Origin: Meridianimarinicoccus aquatilis
GTDB lineage: Bacteria > Pseudomonadota > Alphaproteobacteria > Rhodobacterales > Rhodobacteraceae
Length of the DNA: 64,000 nucleotides
NCBI RefSeq assembly: GCF_004358675.1
Contig: NZ_SMZO01000017.1
Coordinates: 1-64,000, forward strand
Direction of reading: 5' to 3'
Positions 45,316 through 55,467 of this stretch are shown here, piece after piece. The translations under genes were made by a program, and so were the position numbers. The notes beneath the pieces were generated by a model that was not told the DNA's origin, did no database searches, and saw only the letters and a list, made by a program, of their open reading frames with translations. The number at the start of each line of letters is the position of its first letter. Position 1 is the stretch's first letter.

Positions 45316-46503
45316 TCACGTTGCGGCAGCGGACGCGCCGAAACGGCTTGCGATTTCTGCTGCGAGGTCAGTGCGTTCCCACGAAAAACCGCCATCGGCA
45401 TCGGGTTCGCGCCCAAAATGGCCATAGGCAGCTGTACGGGCATAAATCGGTTTGAGCAGATCCAGATGCGTACGAATGCCGCGTGGAGTCATTTTGACCA
45501 ACTCACGCAAGGTCGCCGCGATCTGGTCTTCATCCGCTTGACCCGTGCCAAGCGTATCGACGTACAGCGCAACCGGCTCAGGAACGCCGATGGCATAGGC
45601 AAGCTGGATCTGGCATTTCTCTGCCACACCAGACGCCACGACGTTCTTGGCAAGATAGCGCGAGATATACGCAGCAGACCGGTCCACCTTGGTCGGATCC
45701 TTGCCCGAAAAGGCCCCGCCGCCATGGGGGGCCGCCCCACCATAGGTGTCGACGATGATCTTGCGGCCCGTCAGGCCCGCATCGCCATCCGGCCCGCCGA
45801 TCACAAAGCGCCCTGTCGGGTTTACGATCAACTTCATGTCGGAAGAGACACCCCAACCCTCGGGCATTGCCTTTGCGACATAGGGTTCCACAAGCGCGCG
45901 CACTTCAGCGGTGGTCAACTCTTCGGCATGCTGGGTCGAGACGACGACCGTATCAACGGCAACAGGCTTGCCGCCCTCGTAGCGCAGGGTGACTTGGCTT
46001 TTTGCGTCTGGCCCAAATCCTGTCTGCACGCCGGATTTTCGGTCTTCTGCCATCAACCGCAGAACACGATGCGCAACGAGGATCGGCATCGGCATCAGTT
46101 CAGGCGTTTCACTACACGCATAGCCGAACATGATGCCCTGATCGCCGGCACCTTCTTCGCCCTTATCGCCCTCATCGACGCCTTGGGCGATGTCTGCGGA
46201 CTGTTCGTGCAGCAGGTTATTGACAGCACAGGTCCGCCACGAAAACCCCTTTTGATCATACCCAATATCGCGGATCGCAGCGCGAGCGATTTCTTCAACC
46301 TGCTGACGCACCGAATTGGGGCCGCGCACTTCACCAGCGATGGTAACGTGATCTGTCGTGGCAAGAGTTTCGCACGCCACACGCGAATGAGGATCTTCGG
46401 CCAGAAAAGCGTCTAGAATAGCGTCCGAAATCCGGTCGCATACCTTGTCTGGATGGCCTTCGGATACGGATTCGCTGGTGAAAAGCCAGCTCTTGGTCGT
46501 CAT
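45316..46503 (-). CDS. metK: S-adenosylmethionine synthetase
   Basis: Makes SAM from methionine and ATP. The 395-residue protein starts [26 protein letters not shown], has [24 protein letters not shown] and the phosphate loop [19 protein letters not shown]. It follows metH with a 40-base gap that contains a small hairpin around the ribosome site. Transcription continues into ahcY. Confidence 0.97.
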   Translation of the reverse strand: MTTKSWLFTSESVSEGHPDKVCDRISDAILDAFLAEDPHSRVACETLATTDHVTIAGEVRGPNSVRQQVEEIARAAIRDIGYDQKGFSWRTCAVNNLLHEQSADIAQGVDEGDKGEEGAGDQGIMFGYACSETPELMPMPILVAHRVLRLMAEDRKSGVQTGFGPDAKSQVTLRYEGGKPVAVDTVVVSTQHAEELTTAEVRALVEPYVAKAMPEGWGVSSDMKLIVNPTGRFVIGGPDGDAGLTGRKIIVDTYGGAAPHGGGAFSGKDPTKVDRSAAYISRYLAKNVVASGVAEKCQIQLAYAIGVPEPVALYVDTLGTGQADEDQIAATLRELVKMTPRGIRTHLDLLKPIYARTAAYGHFGREPDADGGFSWERTDLAAEIASRFGASAAAT

Positions 46504-46508
46504 TTTCG

Positions 46509-46521
46509 GGTCTCCTAGACC
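46509..46521 (-). promoter_or_regulatory. Small hairpin holding the metK ribosome-binding site
   Basis: On the minus strand GGTCT-AGG-AGACC forms a five-pair stem with a three-base loop, placing the AGGAG of the metK ribosome site inside loop and stem. It is 6 bases before the ATG. Opening of this hairpin could affect metK translation. I see no match to the known SAM/SAH riboswitch. Confidence 0.4.
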
Positions 46522-46543
46522 TACTGTTTCGTTCCGGGCCCGA

Positions 46544-49210
46544 TCACTCGGCTGCTTGCGCCGACGGGGTGTTCTTACCGGGTGCGTACCCGAGATTGGG
46601 TGCGAGCCAACGCTCCATCTCTGCGAGGTCCATACCCTTGCGCGCTGCGTAGTCGGAAACCTGATCCGCGCCTATGCGGCCAATTCCAAAATACGCAGCG
46701 CCGGGATGTGCAAAATACAGCCCCGACACAGCCGACGCTGGCCACATAGCGCAGCTTTCCGTCAGTTCCAGTCCTGCGTGTCGCGGGGCATCCAGCAAGT
46801 CAAAGAGCGTGCGCTTTTCCGTATGGTCCGGGCTGGCCGGATAGCCGGGTGCGGGCCGGATGCCACGATACTTTTCGCTGATGAAATCCTCGTTGCTCAG
46901 GGCTTCATCCGGCGCATACCCCCAAAGGGCGCGGCGAACACGGGCATGCAGCGCCTCAGCAAAGGCTTCGGCGAGACGATCACCCAAAGCCTGTACGAGG
47001 ATTGAGTCATAATCATTCCCCTCGGCTTTGAACTTCTCTGCAATCTCGTGAACCTCGGGGCCGGCATTCACTGCAAAGCCGCCCACCCAGTCGGGCGTGC
47101 CTTGCGGTGCCACAAAATCGGACAGGCACATGGAGGCACGGTCCTTGGACTTTGCCCCCTGCTGGCGCAACATACAGAACCGCGCCGCTTCGGTTTTGCG
47201 GTCTTCGTCAGACCAGACGATGATGTCGTCCCCGTCACTATTGGCGGGCCAAAGCGCGACAACGCCGCGCGGGCTGAACCACTGCTCGGTCACGATGCGG
47301 TCCAGCATTGCAAGCGCGTTGCCGTGCAATTCACGCGCCGCTTCGCCCATCTGGGGATGATCCAGAATGCCCGGATAGGTGGCGCGCATTTCCCATGTCC
47401 AAAAGAAGGGCGACCAGTCGATGAAGGGCACGAGGTCGGCTACGGGCATGTCCTCAATCACCGTCAGACCCGGGGTCTGCGGCACGGGTGGTTGGTAATT
47501 GGCCCAGTCACCGTCAAATGCATTGGCACGCGCCTCGGCGATTGGCGCAGTCTTGCGTTCGTCTGACGCAGCCCGCCCGTCGCGCAGCTTTTGCTGATCA
47601 CTCAGCACGCTTTGCAGGTACTCTGGCGCACGGCTCTTTGAGAGCAGCGTCGAGACCACTCCAACGGCTTTGGACGCGTCATCAACATGCACAACACCAT
47701 GCTCATATTCCGTCGCGATACGCAGCGCCGTGTGCTTTTTCGACGTTGTTGCGCCGCCGATCAGCAACGGAATGTCAAACCCCTGTCGCGCCATCTCGGA
47801 AGCCACATCAACCATGCGGTCCAGCGACGGTGTAATCAGACCTGACAGCCCGATGATGTCGGCCTTTTCTTCGCGTGCCCGTTTCAGGATATCGTCCGTC
47901 GGAACCATAACACCGAGATCAACCACGTCATAGTTGTTGCACTGCAAGACGACGCCAACGATGTTCTTGCCGATGTCGTGCACATCGCCCTTGACCGTGG
48001 CCATGAGCACCTTGCCTTTGGCAGACGTGTCCCCGGAAAGGCGCTTTTCTTCTTCCATAAAGGGCAAGAGATGGGCCACCGCGCTTTTCATGACGCGCGC
48101 CGACTTCACAACCTGCGGCAGGAACATTTTGCCCGCCCCGAACAGGTCGCCGACGACATTCATACCGTCCATCAACGGCCCTTCGATAACGTCGAGCGGC
48201 TTGTCCGCGTTCAGGCGGCATTCTTCGGTGTCAGCGACGACAAAATCAGTGATCCCGTGTACCAGAGCGTGCGAAAGACGCGCTTCAACAGTGCCTTCAC
48301 GCCATTTCGGGTCTTCTTTTTTGGTCGCCTCGCCAGTGCCCTTGTACTTGTCCGCAATTTCAAGAAGGCGGTCGGTGGAATCCGGGCGACGGTTGAACAG
48401 CACATCTTCGACGCGCTCGCGCAACTCGTCCGGGATATCGTCATAAACGGTGATCTGACCCGCGTTGACGATCGCCATGTCGAGGCCGAGCGGAATGGCG
48501 TGATACAAGAAGGCCGAGTGCATCGCTTCACGCACTGCATTGTTGCCACGAAAGCTGAACGACACGTTCGACAGGCCACCAGACACATGGCAATCGGGCA
48601 TCGCTTCCTTGATCATGCGGGTCGCATCAAAGAACGCGTTGGCATAATCGTTGTGTTCCTCGATGCCCGTCGCGACAGCAAAGATGTTCGGATCGAAGAT
48701 GATGTCCCAAGGGTCAAACCCGGCCTGCTCGGTCAGCAGGTCATAGGACCGTTTGCAAATGTCGAACTTGTGCTGCGCTGTTTCCGCCTGCCCGCCTTCG
48801 TCAAAGGCCATGACCACCACGGCCGCACCATAGCGGCGGATCGTGCGGGCCTGTTTCAGAAACGGTTCCTCGCCTTCCTTGAGCGAGATGGAATTGACGA
48901 CGCTGCGCCCCTGAACACATTTCAGGCCCGCCTCGATCACCTCGAACTTGGAACTGTCGATCATGATCGGCACGCGGCTGATATCAGGCTCGGATGCAAT
49001 CAGATTGAGGAAAGTTGTCATGGCATAGGTGCTGTCGAGCAACCCCTCGTCCATGTTCACATCGATAATCTGTGCGCCATTCTCGACTTGATCGCGGGCA
49101 ACGTCCAGTGCGGCGGCATAGTCATCCGCCATGATCAGCTTCTTGAATTTCGCCGATCCCGTGACATTGGTGCGTTCGCCAACGTTTATGAAGCGCGTGA
49201 TACCACTCAT
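46544..49210 (-). CDS. metH: Methionine synthase, folate-, cobalamin- and reactivation-domain polypeptide
   Basis: The larger of two polypeptides that together form cobalamin-dependent methionine synthase. Domains in order: pterin-binding TIM barrel (residues about 1-270; [26 protein letters not shown]), cap and B12-binding domain with the cobalt-ligating [12 protein letters not shown] (His 411), and the C-terminal SAM-binding reactivation domain ([16 protein letters not shown], about 800). It lacks the N-terminal homocysteine domain, which is the next gene upstream. Start overlaps that gene by ATGA. The 888 residues match full-length MetH from its folate domain onward. Confidence 0.95.
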   Translation of the reverse strand: MSGITRFINVGERTNVTGSAKFKKLIMADDYAAALDVARDQVENGAQIIDVNMDEGLLDSTYAMTTFLNLIASEPDISRVPIMIDSSKFEVIEAGLKCVQGRSVVNSISLKEGEEPFLKQARTIRRYGAAVVVMAFDEGGQAETAQHKFDICKRSYDLLTEQAGFDPWDIIFDPNIFAVATGIEEHNDYANAFFDATRMIKEAMPDCHVSGGLSNVSFSFRGNNAVREAMHSAFLYHAIPLGLDMAIVNAGQITVYDDIPDELRERVEDVLFNRRPDSTDRLLEIADKYKGTGEATKKEDPKWREGTVEARLSHALVHGITDFVVADTEECRLNADKPLDVIEGPLMDGMNVVGDLFGAGKMFLPQVVKSARVMKSAVAHLLPFMEEEKRLSGDTSAKGKVLMATVKGDVHDIGKNIVGVVLQCNNYDVVDLGVMVPTDDILKRAREEKADIIGLSGLITPSLDRMVDVASEMARQGFDIPLLIGGATTSKKHTALRIATEYEHGVVHVDDASKAVGVVSTLLSKSRAPEYLQSVLSDQQKLRDGRAASDERKTAPIAEARANAFDGDWANYQPPVPQTPGLTVIEDMPVADLVPFIDWSPFFWTWEMRATYPGILDHPQMGEAARELHGNALAMLDRIVTEQWFSPRGVVALWPANSDGDDIIVWSDEDRKTEAARFCMLRQQGAKSKDRASMCLSDFVAPQGTPDWVGGFAVNAGPEVHEIAEKFKAEGNDYDSILVQALGDRLAEAFAEALHARVRRALWGYAPDEALSNEDFISEKYRGIRPAPGYPASPDHTEKRTLFDLLDAPRHAGLELTESCAMWPASAVSGLYFAHPGAAYFGIGRIGADQVSDYAARKGMDLAEMERWLAPNLGYAPGKNTPSAQAAE

Positions 49211-50286
49211 GCCGCGCCCTCCAGATCGGACCCGGCATCAGGACCGGGCACATCAAACATCTCCAGTCCGGACAAACGCATGTGCCGCACCTTGGGCGGA
49301 ACGACGCGCGGGGTCTTTCCGGCGACAGCTTTGGCGATCGCCGCTATGTGAGCCGGCGTTGTGCCGCAGCACCCGCCGACAATGTTCACAAGACCCGCAT
49401 CAGCCCATTCAGCTATGTGATCGGATGTCTCGCGCGGGGTTTCGTCATAGCCGCCCATATCGTTGGGCAGACCCGCGTTCGGGTAAGCGCTGATCAGAGT
49501 ATCTGCCACACCAGACAGTGTCCGGATATGCTGGCGCATTTCCGCAGCGCCCAACGCGCAGTTCAGACCAACCGAAAACGGCCGCGCATGGGACATGGAG
49601 GCCCAAAAGGCCTCGGGCGTTTGCCCTGTGAGGGTTCGGCCGGACAAATCCGTTATCGTGCCCGAGATCATGACCGGCGGCACGTCAACACCAGCATCCC
49701 GAAGCGATTCGACGGCATAGACCGCAGCTTTGGCATTGAGCGTGTCAAAAATCGTTTCGATCAGGATAAGGTCCGCCCCGCCGTCGATCAGACCGCGAGC
49801 CGCTTCGCCATACGCCTCTGCCAACTGATCGAAAGTCACGCCGCGATAACCGGGGTTGTTGACGTCCGGACTGATCGAAGCGGTCTGGTTGGTCGGCCCG
49901 ATTGCACCGGCGACCCAAGCAGGACGATCCAACGCCGCCTCTTTGATTGCCGCGCGCGCCAATTTCACCGACTCAACGTTCATCTCATAGGATAAGTTCG
50001 CCATGCCGTAATCGGCTTGGCTGATCGCATTGGCCCCAAAAGTGTTGGTGCACAGAATGTCAGCGCCAGCTTTGAGAAAGGCAACGTGTATGTCCCGAAT
50101 CATGCCGGGCTGGGTCAGCGTCAAAAGCTCGTTGTTCCCGCCCACATCTTGCGGGTGATCCGCGAACCGCGCCCCCCGATAGACCTCTTCGCCGGGTTTG
50201 TGGGTCTGGATCATAGTGCCCATCGCACCGTCGAGAACCAGAATGCGCTGCGCGGCGTTCCGCTGTAGATCAGTCGCCTTGGTCAT
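49207..50286 (-). CDS. Methionine synthase, homocysteine-binding polypeptide
   Basis: A 359-residue homocysteine S-methyltransferase barrel, starting at ATG 50286 with AAGGAAA upstream. It has [13 protein letters not shown] at the N-terminus, the zinc cysteines in [13 protein letters not shown] and [12 protein letters not shown], and [11 protein letters not shown]. This is the N-terminal module of MetH as a separate protein; it ends just where the folate module begins in fused enzymes. Together with the downstream gene (4-base overlap) it totals 1247 residues, close to E. coli MetH at 1227. It is first in the methyl-cycle operon. Confidence 0.93.
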   Translation of the reverse strand: MTKATDLQRNAAQRILVLDGAMGTMIQTHKPGEEVYRGARFADHPQDVGGNNELLTLTQPGMIRDIHVAFLKAGADILCTNTFGANAISQADYGMANLSYEMNVESVKLARAAIKEAALDRPAWVAGAIGPTNQTASISPDVNNPGYRGVTFDQLAEAYGEAARGLIDGGADLILIETIFDTLNAKAAVYAVESLRDAGVDVPPVMISGTITDLSGRTLTGQTPEAFWASMSHARPFSVGLNCALGAAEMRQHIRTLSGVADTLISAYPNAGLPNDMGGYDETPRETSDHIAEWADAGLVNIVGGCCGTTPAHIAAIAKAVAGKTPRVVPPKVRHMRLSGLEMFDVPGPDAGSDLEGAA

Positions 50287-50354
50287 GAAATTTCCTTGCT
50301 TCTTGCGTTGCGGGCAAAACCCACGTCGCGCACTTTGTGTCGGGCAATATAATA

Positions 50355-50375
50355 GGCTGGCCCAGTAATCCAGCC
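50355..50375 (-). promoter_or_regulatory. Hairpin in the leader of the methionine synthase operon
   Basis: GGCTGG (50355-50360) faces CCAGCC (50370-50375), a perfect six-pair stem about 70 bases before the start codon at 50286. On the minus strand TATTATATT follows it and could be a -10 element. The rest of 50287-50610 contains the divergent promoters and nothing else that I can support; I found no cobalamin or SAM riboswitch pattern. Confidence 0.35.
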
Positions 50376-50577
50376 GCACTTGGCGAAAGAGAACGACGTT
50401 CGGTAGTTTAACTGGCTGAAACGGCTTTGTGCCACCTATGTCCAGCCCATTGGGACGGGCGTCTGCCCACCAGTGCTGAACAGACCCATTTTCTCGCCAA
50501 AACGGAAACGAGCCCGGTCACCATCCAGCTTCTTTGCAAAATACATGCAGATTTTCCGCTTCGCATGCGCAAGGCGC

Positions 50578-50606
50578 TTGCCCGGCCCCCAAGCCTGCGC
50601 TAGCAC
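50578..50606 (+). promoter_or_regulatory. Probable promoter of the gcvTHP operon
   Basis: TTGCCC (50578-50583) and TAGCAC (50601-50606) are 17 bases apart and would start RNA at about 50612, exactly before the glycine riboswitch. The -10 match is imperfect; placement is the main support. Confidence 0.5.
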
Positions 50607-50610
50607 TTTG

Positions 50611-50770
50611 GGAGCGACGGGAGAATCCGGTGAAAACCCGGTGCCGAAGGAGCAACCGCCCCGGTAAACTCTCAGGCAAACGGACCGCCGCGGAAGATAA
50701 CACTCTGGAGAGTGGTGCGCATGCACCCGCCGAAGGGATAATGATCTCAGGCGCACGGACAGAGGGGGCA
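50611..50770 (+). ncRNA. Tandem glycine riboswitch
   Basis: Two consecutive glycine aptamers before gcvT. Aptamer 1 (about 50611-50690) shows GGGAGAATCC, GGTGCCGAAGGAGCAA, the conserved CTCTCAGGCAAA and GGACCG. Aptamer 2 (about 50700-50768) shows ACTCTGGAGAG, CACCCGCCGAAGGGATAAT, ATCTCAGGCGCACGGACAGAG; its closing stem CTCTG/CAGAG pairs 50703-50707 with 50759-50763. Tandem glycine riboswitches usually turn gcv operons on when glycine is high. The next helix is the expression platform. Confidence 0.96.
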
Positions 50771-50803
50771 TCAACGGGTGGTCTGGCCACCCCTTTTGAT
50801 GCC
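50767..50803 (+). terminator. Expression platform hairpin of the glycine riboswitch
   Basis: GGCATCAA (50767-50774) pairs with TTGATGCC (50796-50803), and the inner GGGTGG (50776-50781) pairs with CCACCC (50787-50792), followed by CTTTT. The inner hairpin with T-run looks like an intrinsic terminator whose formation could be controlled by the adjacent aptamer. It lies 29 bases before gcvT. Confidence 0.7.
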
Positions 50804-50832
50804 GGTGCCATCCGGCCAACGACGGAGGCGAT

Positions 50833-51963
50833 ATGCCCGACCTGAAGCGGACCCCGTTGCATGCATTGCATGCGGAGCTTGGTGCGAAGATGACCGAGTT
50901 TGCCGGTTACGACATGCCGGTGCAGTACCCGATGGGCGTATTGCGGGAACACCAGCATTGCCGTGGGCAAGCAGGCTTGTTCGATGTCAGCCATATGGGG
51001 CAAGTCCTGATCGTACCGCGCACAGGCGCCATCAAAGATGCCGCGCTTGCGATGGAAACGCTCGTTCCCGTTGATATTCTCGGGCTTTCCGAAGGGCGGC
51101 AACGCTATGCCCTGTTCACGAATGATGCTGGCGGGATCGAGGACGATCTGATGGTCGCCAACCGTGGCGATCATTTGTTCGTCGTCGTCAATGCCGCTTG
51201 CAAAGACGCCGATATTGCCCGGATGACAGACAAGCTTTCAGACACGTGCGAAGTGGTTCCTGTCACCGACCGCGCCTTGATCGCGCTTCAGGGTCCCGCC
51301 GCCGAAGCCGCCTTGTTGCCGATTGTGCACGATGCGCCCAACATGAATTTCATGGACGTGATCACCGTGCCAAGCGATTTCGGCCCACTATGGATTTCGC
51401 GCTCTGGCTATACCGGCGAGGACGGGTTTGAAATTTCGGTCAAGGCCAACCGTGCCGAGGACTTGGCGCGCGCCTTGCTTGCAGATGTCAATGTCGCCCC
51501 GATTGGCCTTGGGGCCCGTGACAGCCTGAGGCTTGAAGCCGGTTTGTGCCTGTACGGGTCTGATCTGGACACCACCACCACCCCCGTCGAGGCGGGTCTG
51601 ACTTGGGCCATTCAAAAGGCGCGCCGTCTGGGCGGCGCACGCGAGGGCGGCTTTCCCGGCCATGACACCATCCTGCGCCAGATGTCCGAGGGCGCGTCGC
51701 GCAAGCGAGTGGGCCTTTTGCCAGATGGCCGCGCGCCCATGCGTGCAGGTACAGAAATCTTCGCCGACGAGACATCGCAGACTGCCATCGGGACGGTGAC
51801 GTCCGGAGCCTATGGTCCGTGGATCGAAGCCCCCATGTCGATGGCCTATGTCGCATCGGAACACGCACAAAAAGGCACGGTGCTGTATGGCGAGGTTCGC
51901 GGCAAACGACTGCCCGCAACCGTCGCCGCACTGCCGTTCCGTCCCGCCCAATTCAAACGCTGA
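50833..51963 (+). CDS. gcvT: Glycine cleavage system T protein (aminomethyltransferase)
   Basis: The T protein takes the aminomethyl group from lipoyl-H protein to make methylene-THF and ammonia. 376 residues starting ATG 50833. Motifs: MTEFAGYDMPVQYPMGVLREHQHCR, GLFDVSHMGQ, GYTGEDGFEISV and LGARDSLRLEAGLCLYGSDLDTTTTPVEAGLTW. It leads gcvT-gcvH-gcvP; gcvH follows after 26 bases. Confidence 0.96.
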   Translation: MPDLKRTPLHALHAELGAKMTEFAGYDMPVQYPMGVLREHQHCRGQAGLFDVSHMGQVLIVPRTGAIKDAALAMETLVPVDILGLSEGRQRYALFTNDAGGIEDDLMVANRGDHLFVVVNAACKDADIARMTDKLSDTCEVVPVTDRALIALQGPAAEAALLPIVHDAPNMNFMDVITVPSDFGPLWISRSGYTGEDGFEISVKANRAEDLARALLADVNVAPIGLGARDSLRLEAGLCLYGSDLDTTTTPVEAGLTWAIQKARRLGGAREGGFPGHDTILRQMSEGASRKRVGLLPDGRAPMRAGTEIFADETSQTAIGTVTSGAYGPWIEAPMSMAYVASEHAQKGTVLYGEVRGKRLPATVAALPFRPAQFKR

Positions 51964-51989
51964 CCACCGCCAGACACCGGAGAAATGGC

Positions 51990-52349
51990 ATGAAATACAC
52001 TGAAGAACATGAATGGCTGCGCGCCGAAGACGACGTCATGGTCGTAGGCATCACGGAACACGCCGCCACACAGCTTGGCGACTTGGTGTTTGTGGAATTG
52101 CCCGATGTGGGAACGACTGTCAGCAAAGACGACGAGATTGTTGTCATTGAATCGGTCAAAGCCGCATCCGACATTTTAGCCCCCATCGATGGCGAGATTG
52201 TCGAGGTCAACGAAGTGCTGGTCGAGAATCCTGCGATGGTCAACGACGACGCCCAGGGCGAGGCTTGGTTCTTCAAGATCAAACCGTCAGATCCGTCTCA
52301 AATGGACGACATGATGGATGAAACCGCATACAACAAGTATATCGGCTAA
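51990..52349 (+). CDS. gcvH: Glycine cleavage system H protein
   Basis: The 119-residue lipoate carrier shuttling the aminomethyl group between P and T proteins. Start at ATG 51990 (MKYTEEHEWL). The lipoylation lysine is Lys57 in VIESVKAASD, the conserved context. Ends with the helical MMDETAYNKYIG. GGAG lies upstream. gcvP follows 12 bases later. Confidence 0.96.
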   Translation: MKYTEEHEWLRAEDDVMVVGITEHAATQLGDLVFVELPDVGTTVSKDDEIVVIESVKAASDILAPIDGEIVEVNEVLVENPAMVNDDAQGEAWFFKIKPSDPSQMDDMMDETAYNKYIG

Positions 52350-52361
52350 GGAGCAAACTGC

Positions 52362-55208
52362 ATGCCCTTCACCCCCACCGACTACCTTCCCTACGATTTC
52401 GCCAACAGGCGCCACATCGGCCCCTCACCTGAGGAAATGGCCCAGATGCTGGACGTCGTCGGTGCGGGGACCCTCGACATATTGATAGATGAAACCGTTC
52501 CCGACGACATTCGACAGGACGAGCCGCTGGAACTTGGCCGAGCCATGTCGGAAAGCGAATTGCTTTTGCACATGCGCAAGGTTGCAGGTCGCAACAAGGT
52601 TCTGACATCGCTGATCGGGATGGGGTATCACGACACGATCACGCCGCCGGCGATCCAGCGCAATGTTTTCGAAAACCCGGCGTGGTACACGTCGTACACG
52701 CCATATCAGCCTGAAATCAGCCAAGGGCGGCTTGAAGCGTTGCTGAACTTCCAAACCATGGTTTGCGATCTGACCGGGCTGGATGTTGCAAACGCATCGC
52801 TGCTGGACGAAGCAACCGCCTGTGCCGAAGCGATGACGATGGCGCAGCGCGGCGCGAAGTCCAAAGCCACGGCCTTCTTCGTGGACGAAAACTGTCACCC
52901 GCAGAATATTGCGTTGATCCGCACCCGTGCCGAACCGCTTGGCCTGAGCGTCATCGTCGGCGCACCTGAGGATCTGGACCCGGCCGCCGTCTTTGGGGCG
53001 ATTTTCCAGTATCCCGGCACTTACGGCGCGCTGCAAGACTTCACCGCGCCAATCGCTGCCCTGCACGAACACAAGGCCTTGGGTATTGTCATTGCTGATC
53101 CTCTGGCCCTGACACTGCTCAAAGAGCCGGGCGCGATGGGGGCGGATATTGCTGTCGGATCCATGCAGCGCTTTGGCGTGCCACTGGGATTTGGCGGACC
53201 GCATGCTGCCTATCTGGCGTGCAAGGATGCCTATAAGCGGTCCCTTCCCGGCCGCATCGTCGGCGTCTCGGTCGATAGCCATGGCACCCCGGCCTACAGG
53301 CTATCGCTGCAAACACGCGAGCAACATATCCGCCGCGAAAAGGCCACGTCGAACGTGTGTACGGCACAAGCCTTGCTGGCGGTCATGTCATCGTTTTACG
53401 GGGTTTTTCACGGCCCCAAAGGACTGCGCGCCATTGCCGAACGTGTGCACCGCAAAACCGTGCGCCTTGCGCGCGGCCTGACTGATGCTGGGTTTTCGGT
53501 CGAGCAAGACGCCTTTTTCGACACGATCACAGTCAATGTCGGGCCGATGCAGGGCGTTCTTCTGAAATCCGCTGTGGCCGAAGGGCTTAACCTGCGCCCG
53601 GTCGGCGACAACCGGATCGGTATCGCGCTGGACGAATGCACCCGCACAGAAACGATCGAAGCCGTGTGGCGTGCCTTTGGCATCACCCGCAGCGATGACG
53701 ACTTTACGGCGCATTATTCCATACCCGACGCCCTGTTGCGGACCACCGACTATATGACCCACCCGGTGTTCCACATGAACCGGGCCGAGACAGAAATGAT
53801 GCGTTACATGCGCCGCTTGTCTGACCGGGATCTCGCCTTGGACCGGGCAATGATCCCGCTTGGCTCGTGCACGATGAAACTGAACTCGGCAGCAGAAATG
53901 ATGCCAGTCAGTTGGCCCGAATTTGCGCGCATCCATCCCTTTGCGCCAGACGATCAGGTCCAAGGCTACCATCAGATGATTTCGGATCTGTCCGATACAT
54001 TGTGCAAGATCACAGGCTATGACGCCATGTCGATGCAGCCCAATTCCGGCGCACAGGGCGAATATGCCGGCCTGTTGACTATCGCCTCCTATCACCGATC
54101 CAATGGCGATCATGAGCGGACGATCTGCCTGATCCCAGTCAACGCGCATGGCACCAACCCCGCGTCGGCACAGATGGCAGGCATGCAAGTGGTGGTCGTC
54201 GGTTGCACCGAACGCGGTGACATTGACGTGGCCGACTTCCGCAAGAAAGCCGAAGCTGCCGGCGACCGTCTGGCGGCCTGCATGATCACCTATCCCTCAA
54301 CGCACGGAGTGTTTGAACGCACGGTGCGCGAAGTTTGCGAGATCACGCACAGCTTTGGCGGGCAGGTCTATCTGGACGGGGCCAACCTGAATGCCATGGT
54401 TGGCCTAAGCCAACCCGGCAAGATTGGGGCCGATGTCAGCCACCTGAACCTGCACAAGACGTTCTGCATTCCACACGGCGGCGGCGGACCGGGCATGGGC
54501 CCAATCGGTGTGCGCGCGCATCTTGCCCCCCATTTGCCCGGCCATCCGTTTACCGGCGGCGAAGCCGGGCCGGTCAGCGGCGCGCCCTTCGGGTCGCCTT
54601 CGATCCTTCCGATCAGTTGGGCATATTGTCTGATGATGGGCGGGGATGGGCTGACGCAGGCCACCAAGGTGGCGATCCTGAACGCCAACTACATCGCAAA
54701 GCGGCTGGACGGGGCCTTTCCAATTCTCTTCAAGGGCGACAATGGGCGCGTGGCCCATGAATGCATCCTCGACACTCGACCCTTTGCCCAACACGGCGTC
54801 ACCGTGGACGACATCGCAAAACGGCTCATTGATCATGGGTTCCACGCCCCGACAATGAGCTGGCCGGTCAGCGGCACCTTGATGGTGGAGCCGACAGAAA
54901 GCGAAACCAAGGCAGAGCTGGACCGCTTTTGCGATGCCATGCTTGCGATCCGGGACGAAATCGATGCCATTGCCGCAGGCGAGATGGACAAAGATAACAA
55001 CCCGCTCAAGAACGCGCCGCACACGACGTCCGATCTGATTGCGGAATGGGATCGGCCCTATAGCCGCGAGTCGGGGTGCTTCCCGGTTGGTGCGTTCCGG
55101 GTCGACAAGTATTGGCCGCCGGTTGGCCGGGTGGATAACGTCTATGGGGATCGCCACCTCGTCTGCACCTGCCCGCCGCTTGACAGCTATCAGGACGCAG
55201 CTGAATAA
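52362..55208 (+). CDS. gcvP: Glycine dehydrogenase (decarboxylating), P protein
   Basis: The PLP enzyme decarboxylating glycine onto the H protein. Single-chain 948-residue form. The PLP lysine is Lys699 in [22 protein letters not shown], and the glycine-rich loop follows it. Other conserved parts: [39 protein letters not shown] at the N-terminus (about 85-125) and [16 protein letters not shown]. It is last in the operon and followed by a strong terminator. Confidence 0.97.
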   Translation: MPFTPTDYLPYDFANRRHIGPSPEEMAQMLDVVGAGTLDILIDETVPDDIRQDEPLELGRAMSESELLLHMRKVAGRNKVLTSLIGMGYHDTITPPAIQRNVFENPAWYTSYTPYQPEISQGRLEALLNFQTMVCDLTGLDVANASLLDEATACAEAMTMAQRGAKSKATAFFVDENCHPQNIALIRTRAEPLGLSVIVGAPEDLDPAAVFGAIFQYPGTYGALQDFTAPIAALHEHKALGIVIADPLALTLLKEPGAMGADIAVGSMQRFGVPLGFGGPHAAYLACKDAYKRSLPGRIVGVSVDSHGTPAYRLSLQTREQHIRREKATSNVCTAQALLAVMSSFYGVFHGPKGLRAIAERVHRKTVRLARGLTDAGFSVEQDAFFDTITVNVGPMQGVLLKSAVAEGLNLRPVGDNRIGIALDECTRTETIEAVWRAFGITRSDDDFTAHYSIPDALLRTTDYMTHPVFHMNRAETEMMRYMRRLSDRDLALDRAMIPLGSCTMKLNSAAEMMPVSWPEFARIHPFAPDDQVQGYHQMISDLSDTLCKITGYDAMSMQPNSGAQGEYAGLLTIASYHRSNGDHERTICLIPVNAHGTNPASAQMAGMQVVVVGCTERGDIDVADFRKKAEAAGDRLAACMITYPSTHGVFERTVREVCEITHSFGGQVYLDGANLNAMVGLSQPGKIGADVSHLNLHKTFCIPHGGGGPGMGPIGVRAHLAPHLPGHPFTGGEAGPVSGAPFGSPSILPISWAYCLMMGGDGLTQATKVAILNANYIAKRLDGAFPILFKGDNGRVAHECILDTRPFAQHGVTVDDIAKRLIDHGFHAPTMSWPVSGTLMVEPTESETKAELDRFCDAMLAIRDEIDAIAAGEMDKDNNPLKNAPHTTSDLIAEWDRPYSRESGCFPVGAFRVDKYWPPVGRVDNVYGDRHLVCTCPPLDSYQDAAE

Positions 55209-55236
55209 GTTGCACGCGGCTTTACAGTGGATATGA

Positions 55237-55266
55237 GGGGCGCACCTAACTCGTGCGCCCCTTTCT
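55237..55266 (+). terminator. Rho-independent terminator after gcvP
   Basis: GGGGCGCAC (55237-55245) pairs perfectly with GTGCGCCCC (55253-55261) around a seven-base loop, then TTTCT. It is 29 bases after the gcvP stop. Confidence 0.92.
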
Positions 55267-55397
55267 ATTGCCGGGAACTTTGGCCTTGAGCGCGCGCAGG
55301 CATGTGGCCCGACCAGACAAGTTTCATAGTCGCGCGGTTTGTCATCGGAAAAAGCGCGGTAAGCTGAACCTCTAAACCTGTATCCATGGCGGTCAAT

Positions 55398-55424
55398 TTG
55401 ACACAAGGATCACCTTCATAAACT
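55398..55424 (+). promoter_or_regulatory. Possible cydDC promoter
   Basis: TTGACA (55398-55403) is a consensus -35; TAAACT (55419-55424) is a weak -10, 15 bases apart. About 45 bases before cydD. A TTGAC...GATCA beginning here is spaced wrongly for an FNR site. Low certainty. Confidence 0.35.
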
Positions 55425-55467
55425 AGAATACATCAGCAAAGCGGATGAAAACTTCAGGAGCCAAGGG

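Noticed and set aside
46504-46560. SAM/SAH riboswitch upstream of metK
   Set aside because: Only a short leader of 40 bases exists and it lacks the conserved aptamer pattern; a small hairpin is all that is present.
47978-49351. A 457-residue open frame antisense to metH
   Set aside because: It is the complement of strongly conserved metH sequence, with no family match.
50287-50520. A cobalamin riboswitch or a tRNA in the metH-gcv gap
   Set aside because: No B12 box and no T-arm (GTTCGANTC) were found; a short TAGTTTAACTGG looks like a D-arm but the rest does not fold.
55398-55412. A second FNR site before cydD
   Set aside because: TTGACACAAGGATCA has five bases between half-sites instead of four.
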